Shown piece by piece: positions 60,423-64,000 of a stretch of DNA of 64,000 bases. Positions within the stretch are counted from its first letter, which is position 1; each line of letters starts with the position of its first letter. The stretch is from Microbacterium sp. CGR2. Its GTDB lineage: Bacteria > Actinomycetota > Actinomycetes > Actinomycetales > Microbacteriaceae. The translations under genes were made by a program, and so were the position numbers. The DNA is taken from the NCBI RefSeq assembly GCF_003626735.1, contig NZ_RBHX01000001.1:1364001-1428000 (forward strand), read 5' to 3'. The notes below the pieces were generated by a model. It made no database searches and was not told where the DNA came from. It saw only the letters and a list, made by a program, of their open reading frames with translations.

Positions 60423-61223
60423 GTGCACACGGACGACTGGCCGATCCAAGACATCGCGCGGCTGGCAGGAACGACGAGCCGGACGCTGCGGCATTACGAC
60501 GACATCGGGTTGTTGCGACCGTCGCGCATCGCGCCGAACGGCTACCGCCACTACGACGGAGAGTCGCTCGTGCGTCTGCAGCGCATCCTGCTGCTGCGCG
60601 AACTCGGATTGGGGCTGCCGCAGATCGCCGAGGTGCTCCGGCCCTCGGAAGGCTCGGCCGGGGCTGCCTCTGGCGAAGCTTCCGCCCTGGAGACCCACCT
60701 CGCCCTGCTGCGCGAGGAACAAGACCGGCTGGCGCGACAGATCGCGTCGGTCGAATCGACCATCAGAGCACTGAGAGGAGGTGAGAATCTCATGGCAGAG
60801 AACATGTTTGACGGTTTCGACCACACCCAGTACAAGGAGGAGGTCGAAGATCGCTGGGGAAAGAAGGCCTACGCCGACAGCGACCGCTGGTGGCGCGGCA
60901 TGACCGACACCGAGCGCGCCGATTGGCAGAAGCGCGTGTCCGACCTCGGTCGTGACTGGGCCGGGGCCGCGGAGAGCGGCATCGACCCGGCATCCGCCGA
61001 GGCTCAGGGCATCGCCCGGCGCCACGTCGAGTGGCTGACGAGCGTGCCCGGCACCCCGGCATCCGTCCCTGGCGGTGACGTCAAGGACTACGTGATCGGG
61101 CTCGGCGAGATGTACGTCGCAGACCCGCGCTTCGGTGCGAACTACGTGACATCGGACGGTGGCACCCGCGGTGCCGAGTTCGTCCGCGACGCGCTCCGCA
61201 TCTACGCGGAGGGCAACCTCTGA
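60423..61223 (+). CDS. MerR activator with TipAS antibiotic-recognition domain
   Basis: A 266-residue TipA-like protein. MerR helix-turn-helix: PIQDIARLAGTTSRTLRHYDDIGLLRPSRIAPNGYRHYD. A coiled coil (ALLREEQDRLARQIASVESTIRAL) leads to the TipAS domain from about residue 125 (MFDGFDHTQYKEEVEDRWG...; YVADPRFGANYV), which in TipAL traps thiopeptide antibiotics. An internal ATG at 60792 with GGAGGTGAG-like upstream sequence could give a separate TipAS-only form, as in Streptomyces. GTG start with GGAGG upstream. Confidence 0.93.
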   Translation: MHTDDWPIQDIARLAGTTSRTLRHYDDIGLLRPSRIAPNGYRHYDGESLVRLQRILLLRELGLGLPQIAEVLRPSEGSAGAASGEASALETHLALLREEQDRLARQIASVESTIRALRGGENLMAENMFDGFDHTQYKEEVEDRWGKKAYADSDRWWRGMTDTERADWQKRVSDLGRDWAGAAESGIDPASAEAQGIARRHVEWLTSVPGTPASVPGGDVKDYVIGLGEMYVADPRFGANYVTSDGGTRGAEFVRDALRIYAEGNL

Positions 61224-61227
61224 GTGA

Positions 61228-61656
61228 CGTCGTCGTGACAGCGCTGAGTGGGAGGGGGCAGTCGCCTCTTCCCACTTCGTCGACACCAGCATCGACAGGC
61301 CCTTCCATTCCGCAGGGGAGAAGATCGACGTACTCGCGCGCATCGCGCTCGCGGGTGTCGACCTTCCGCAGGGCGCGACTCCGCTGGAAGGACGCGAGCT
61401 GCGCATGCGCAGGGTCGTCATCGGGCCCGGTGGCGTCATCGCCGCGCACCCGCACGCCAACCGCCCGGCGATCGTCTACATCTCCACGGGGCGGCTTCTG
61501 GAGTTCCGCACCGATCGTGAGGAGGCCGTCGAGCACGTGGCGCCCGCGGTCGTCGTACCCGCCGCTGAGCACTGGTGGCGGAACCCGGGCGACGAGGACG
61601 CCGTGATCATCGGGGCGGACCTCCTCGATCCCGCTTCCGACCCCGCCCAGGGCTAG
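61228..61656 (+). pseudogene. cupin-domain protein lacking a standard start codon
   Basis: The frame is open from 61228 to the stop at 61656 and reads as a single cupin: FVDTSIDRPFHSAGEKIDVLARIALAG, then PLEGRELRMRRVVIGPGG and AAHPHANRPAIVYISTGRL with metal-site histidines. The only ATG/GTG is at 61405, inside the fold. A strong GGGAGGGGG (61250-61258) is followed by CA and GTC where a GTG would be expected. Either a mutated start (GTC), use of a rare start codon, or loss of one G, since GTG at 61235 would be in frame after a single inserted base. It directly follows the TipA-like gene. Confidence 0.65.
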
Positions 61657-61907
61657 GGCTCCGTCGGAGGAACGGCGACCACTTAGTCGAGGGGCGCGCA
61701 TACTCATCCACCGCCGGAGGCTACGCAATCTCGGGTCCCACGGGCTGCGGACGCAGATGACCGCGAAAGACTGCACACGGGATCCGCGCTCGCCGCGGAT
61801 TCGGGGAGGGCTCGGGTCCCTCCCCTGTTGCGGGGTGGTCCCACGCCACCCCGCAACACGAATCCCGGGCCGTTGCCCATCCCGTTTCCCGAAGAGAAAG
61901 GCCGTCC
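61657..61907. other. spacer with two tandem hairpins
   Basis: No gene is visible in these 251 bases. GGGGAGGG (61803-61810) and CCCTCCCC (61818-61825) form one stem; TGTTGCGGGGTGG (61826-61838) and CCACCCCGCAACA (61846-61858) form a second, perfect 13-bp stem immediately after it. They lie 50 bases before the unrecognised gene at 61908 and may act as terminator, leader or boundary. Confidence 0.65.
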
Positions 61908-62420
61908 GTGACGACGTCGACCAAGACCGCCAAGCGCGCAGCGCCGATCGAGACCGCTGAACCCCTCGATCGGGGCAAGGACCTGGAACTGTCCGCCGGC
62001 CTCACCGCGGCGCGGATCGTGCGCTCTGCCCCCGGAGGCACGTACGGCTTGCTGGACTTCTTCGACAAGGACACCTGGATCTCTTTGCTGGGGGAAGGCC
62101 ACGGTGTCGACGTGCTCAACGGAACGATCCTCGGAGCAGCAGGTGCGGTCGCGGCACGGGGCCTGACGGAGTTCGACCTGGACTTCCCGCTCGAGGCGTC
62201 GCTCACGGCGATCAGCCAGGACGACCTGCGGATCGCGCGTCGGTGGCTTGCAACGGCTCTCGCCACGTCATCCGGCACGACGGCTCATTCGCGGGAGCCG
62301 GCGATTCTGCTCGCGGCGCGAGGGTGGACGGGCAACTCGCTCCGGATCACGTCGCTCGTGCTGGCCGTGGTCTGCCTCGCTGTCCACTCGGTGAGTGTGG
62401 CAAAGCATCGGCGGAGATGA
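61908..62420 (+). CDS. hypothetical protein, unrecognised
   Basis: A 170-residue frame starting GTG with GAAAGG about ten bases upstream. Residues 1-25 are basic/Thr-rich (TTSTKTAKRAAPIE), the middle has GGTYGLLDFFDKDTWISLLGEGHGVDVLNGTILGAAGAVAARGLTEFDLDFPLE, and the C-terminus is a hydrophobic helix (SLRITSLVLAVVCLAVHSVSVA) with a basic end. I do not recognise a family. Codon use is less convincing in the last third. It is bracketed by hairpins sharing CGCCACCCCG. Confidence 0.5.
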   Translation: MTTSTKTAKRAAPIETAEPLDRGKDLELSAGLTAARIVRSAPGGTYGLLDFFDKDTWISLLGEGHGVDVLNGTILGAAGAVAARGLTEFDLDFPLEASLTAISQDDLRIARRWLATALATSSGTTAHSREPAILLAARGWTGNSLRITSLVLAVVCLAVHSVSVAKHRRR

Positions 62421-62710
62421 CGCGGCTACTCAACCGCGCCGGGTAGACGCTCAATGCGCGCCCCAATCCCTACTCAATCGTCGGCCGGGGTGCCGGCGGA
62501 GGGCGGGGGCCGGGCACGCTGGAACTGTTGTCAGACCTGCTGTTCTTCTCCTCGGACGGCACCTCCCGACTGACAGCTGCTCAGAGCGCAACCTCTGACG
62601 CACGGACGGGGTGGCGCTCGGGGCTTGGGGAAGACTCAGCGCCACCCCGATCCGGCCGTCGAAGGCTCGGCTCCGCGGACAGACCCGCCCCCGGGCGTAA
62701 GGTCGATTTC
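62421..62710. other. 290-base spacer with an 11-bp hairpin
   Basis: No convincing gene. GGGGTGGCGCT (62608-62618) and AGCGCCACCCC (62638-62648) form a perfect stem around a 19-base loop, probably terminating the upstream gene. At its right end, TAAGGT (62698-62703) is a -10-like box seven bases before the next ATG. Confidence 0.6.
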
Positions 62711-63085
62711 ATGGGTTCCGGTCGTACCCCCCGAAGCGGGGCGCCACTGTTCGCGGCGACGGCTCTGAGCTACGGCGCCAACTGCATGCTGGGGGCGGCG
62801 GTCGCGCTGAAGCTCATCGACACCCGCGACTTCCGCTGGGTGCACCACGCGCTCTACATCGCCACCAGCGCCTTCACGGTCGCGGCCGTCAGCGCAGGGT
62901 GGTGGGGCTCGCCCGTGTCGCCCTCCCGCCCCGCCGCGATCGCCCTCGTGCCGGCCGTGGTGCCGCTCGCCGTCATCCCGTATGCGGGCACCCGCGGCAG
63001 ACGCCATCCGCTCGTCGCGCTCGCCGCGGCACCCTTCGTCATCGCGGGCCTGATCCTCGCGTCCCGCCCCGCCAATCGGAAGTGA
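62711..63085 (+). CDS. small four-helix membrane protein
   Basis: A 124-residue protein with about four hydrophobic segments ([78 protein letters not shown]). Function unknown. The frame is open upstream to 62528, but the ATG at 62711 is favoured by the -10-like TAAGGT seven bases before. It is followed by the nitroreductase gene four bases after its stop. Confidence 0.75.
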   Translation: MGSGRTPRSGAPLFAATALSYGANCMLGAAVALKLIDTRDFRWVHHALYIATSAFTVAAVSAGWWGSPVSPSRPAAIALVPAVVPLAVIPYAGTRGRRHPLVALAAAPFVIAGLILASRPANRK

Positions 63086-63089
63086 CCAC

Positions 63090-63887
63090 ATGGAGCTCCT
63101 CGACGCCATCCGCCGCCGTAAGACCACGAACGGGGCGTTCCTGCCCGATCCGGTGTCGGAAGAGCACCAGCGGATCCTGCTGGAAGCGGCCGGGAGAGCG
63201 CCCTCGCAGCTGAACAGCCAGCCGTGGCGCTTCGTCGTGATCGAGAACCGCGAGACCATCGATCAGATCGCCCGCATCTCCGGTGAGAGCATGAGCGAAG
63301 CGATGTCGAACGGCACCTTCTTCGAGCGCTACAAGCCGTATTTCCGCTTCAGCCAGGCCGAGATGGAGGAGAAGCGCAGCGGGATGCTGTTCGACAAGCT
63401 TCCCGCGCCCCTTCGGCCGTTCACCGGGCAGGTATTCACCAAGCGCGGCCAGAGCCTCATGAATGCACTCGGCGTCCCCAAGACGCTCGGCGGCGAGAAC
63501 CGCAAGCTGGTCGCGGGGTCGCCGCTGCTGCTCGGCGTGATGCTCGATCGAAGCGAATACCGTCCGGGACAGCTGTCGTCGTTCTACTCGGTCTTCAGCA
63601 TGGGCGCCGCGATGGAGAACATCTGGCTCACGACCGTCGAGCTCGGCATGGGCATCCAGTTCATCTCCTTCCCGATGGAGGTTCCCGGGCGCTGGGATGA
63701 GATCGTGAACCTTCTGCACGTGCCGGACGACCTCGAGCTGATGGCTGTGTATCGGCTCGGCTACCTGCCACCCGAGCAGCGTCGTCCTGCCATCGACTGG
63801 TCGAGCAGCCAGCGCAAGCTCGTCTCCCAGTACGTCTTCCGGGAAGACTGCGACACGCCCCAGCAGGGCTGGGACGTCACGACCTGA
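63090..63887 (+). CDS. nitroreductase-family flavoprotein
   Basis: A 265-residue nitroreductase-fold protein. The N-terminal [51 protein letters not shown] is the FMN-binding start of the family (Arg-Arg-Lys, then SQLNSQPW). The later [22 protein letters not shown] forms the second FMN contact. Longer than the minimal 200-residue enzymes. It reduces quinones, nitro compounds or similar using NAD(P)H; the natural substrate is unknown. Probably co-transcribed with the small membrane protein. Confidence 0.92.
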   Translation: MELLDAIRRRKTTNGAFLPDPVSEEHQRILLEAAGRAPSQLNSQPWRFVVIENRETIDQIARISGESMSEAMSNGTFFERYKPYFRFSQAEMEEKRSGMLFDKLPAPLRPFTGQVFTKRGQSLMNALGVPKTLGGENRKLVAGSPLLLGVMLDRSEYRPGQLSSFYSVFSMGAAMENIWLTTVELGMGIQFISFPMEVPGRWDEIVNLLHVPDDLELMAVYRLGYLPPEQRRPAIDWSSSQRKLVSQYVFREDCDTPQQGWDVTT

Positions 63888-63899
63888 CGACGCGAACCA

Positions 63900-64000
63900 T
63901 CAGTCGCCGGTCCGCGGCAGGTTCTCGAGGTTGCGGACCGCAGGTCCTTCGATGCGGGTACCGTCCGGGGCGAAGCGGGAGGCGTGCAGGGGGCAATCCC
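63900..64000 (-). CDS. Rieske [2Fe-2S] domain protein, C-terminal end
   Basis: The last 32 residues of a minus-strand gene running off the window: CPLHASRFAPDGTRIEGPAVRNLE and the stop TGA at 63902-63900. C-P-L-H-x-S-R-F with a following GPA is the second half of a Rieske cluster site, as found at the end of FAD-dependent oxidoreductases with a fused Rieske domain. Convergent with the nitroreductase gene. Confidence 0.7.
   Translation of the reverse strand, partial: DCPLHASRFAPDGTRIEGPAVRNLENLPRTGD

Noticed and set aside
1..64000. CRISPR arrays, toxin-antitoxin or restriction-modification systems, transposases
   Set aside because: I looked for regularly spaced repeats and for the typical protein motifs on both strands and saw none; the only tandem array is the four-unit repeat at 27898-27952.

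Overview
The window is high-GC DNA of actinobacterial type. Genes are densely packed with ATGA/GTGA overlaps, many start at GTG, and several have a -10 hexamer only 6-7 bases before the start codon (leaderless mRNAs). DUF3073, DUF6457, DUF3618, a sterol-carrier-family protein beside the purine genes, TipAS and ROK regulators, and a CebR/CelR-type operator all fit Micrococcales. A Microbacteriaceae member, probably Microbacterium-like, is my best guess; this is inferred from gene content, not from a marker-gene comparison. I see no prophage, insertion sequence, CRISPR array, rRNA or tRNA.

Layout. 0-4.8 kb: end of an Opp/Dpp-type ABC transporter operon (ATPase, two permeases) translationally coupled to a GH3 beta-glucosidase. 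4.8-14.9 kb: SulP anion transporter divergent from a MerR regulator, NhaA Na+/H+ antiporter with a structured leader, an ABC exporter with its TetR regulator, an AGCS amino-acid/Na+ symporter, a NarL/LuxR-type two-component system and a DUF2306 membrane protein. 14.9-18.8 kb: LacI regulator and GH13 alpha-glucosidase with a LacI-type operator, then a stress-type SDR oxidoreductase. 19-28 kb: probable amino-sugar (chitobiose-like) module: GH20 hexosaminidase, divergent CUT1 ABC importer (lipoprotein plus two permeases), two tandem ROK regulators of identical length, and a secreted six-hairpin-like protein. 28-30.8 kb: purQ, purS, a small membrane protein divergent from a MerR-like regulator, and apt. 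30.8-37 kb: cellobiose module: CUT1 importer (cebEFG-like), GH1 beta-glucosidase and a LacI/CebR-like repressor, with two CebR-type operators at the promoter. 37-43.2 kb: GntR/FCD regulator and an operon of NRAMP-like transporter, PxpA, PxpB-PxpC fusion and biotin carboxylase-BCCP. 43.2-57 kb: uracil/xanthine permease, purC, purD, purM and purF mixed with two MFS transporters, GNAT, Nudix and small conserved proteins, plus a three-gene envelope/stress operon. 57-64 kb: DUF3073, universal stress protein, DUF6457, a PadR/DUF4097 operon, a TipA-like MerR activator, a cupin gene without a normal start, an unrecognised gene flanked by hairpins, a small membrane protein, a nitroreductase, and the tail of a Rieske-domain protein.

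How it fits together. The first 37 kb is largely a plant/fungal polysaccharide-scavenging region: importers bring in oligosaccharides and the GH1, GH3, GH13 and GH20 enzymes split them, each with a local repressor. Neither CUT1 operon has an ATPase, so a shared MsiK-like ATPase elsewhere is expected. The middle and right parts hold most of de novo purine synthesis as separate units, several with near-identical leaderless promoters. The least explained parts are the nhaA leader, the PxpABC-biotin carboxylase assembly, the dispersed GACGAAACGCC-type palindromes, and the 61.2-62.7 kb segment.
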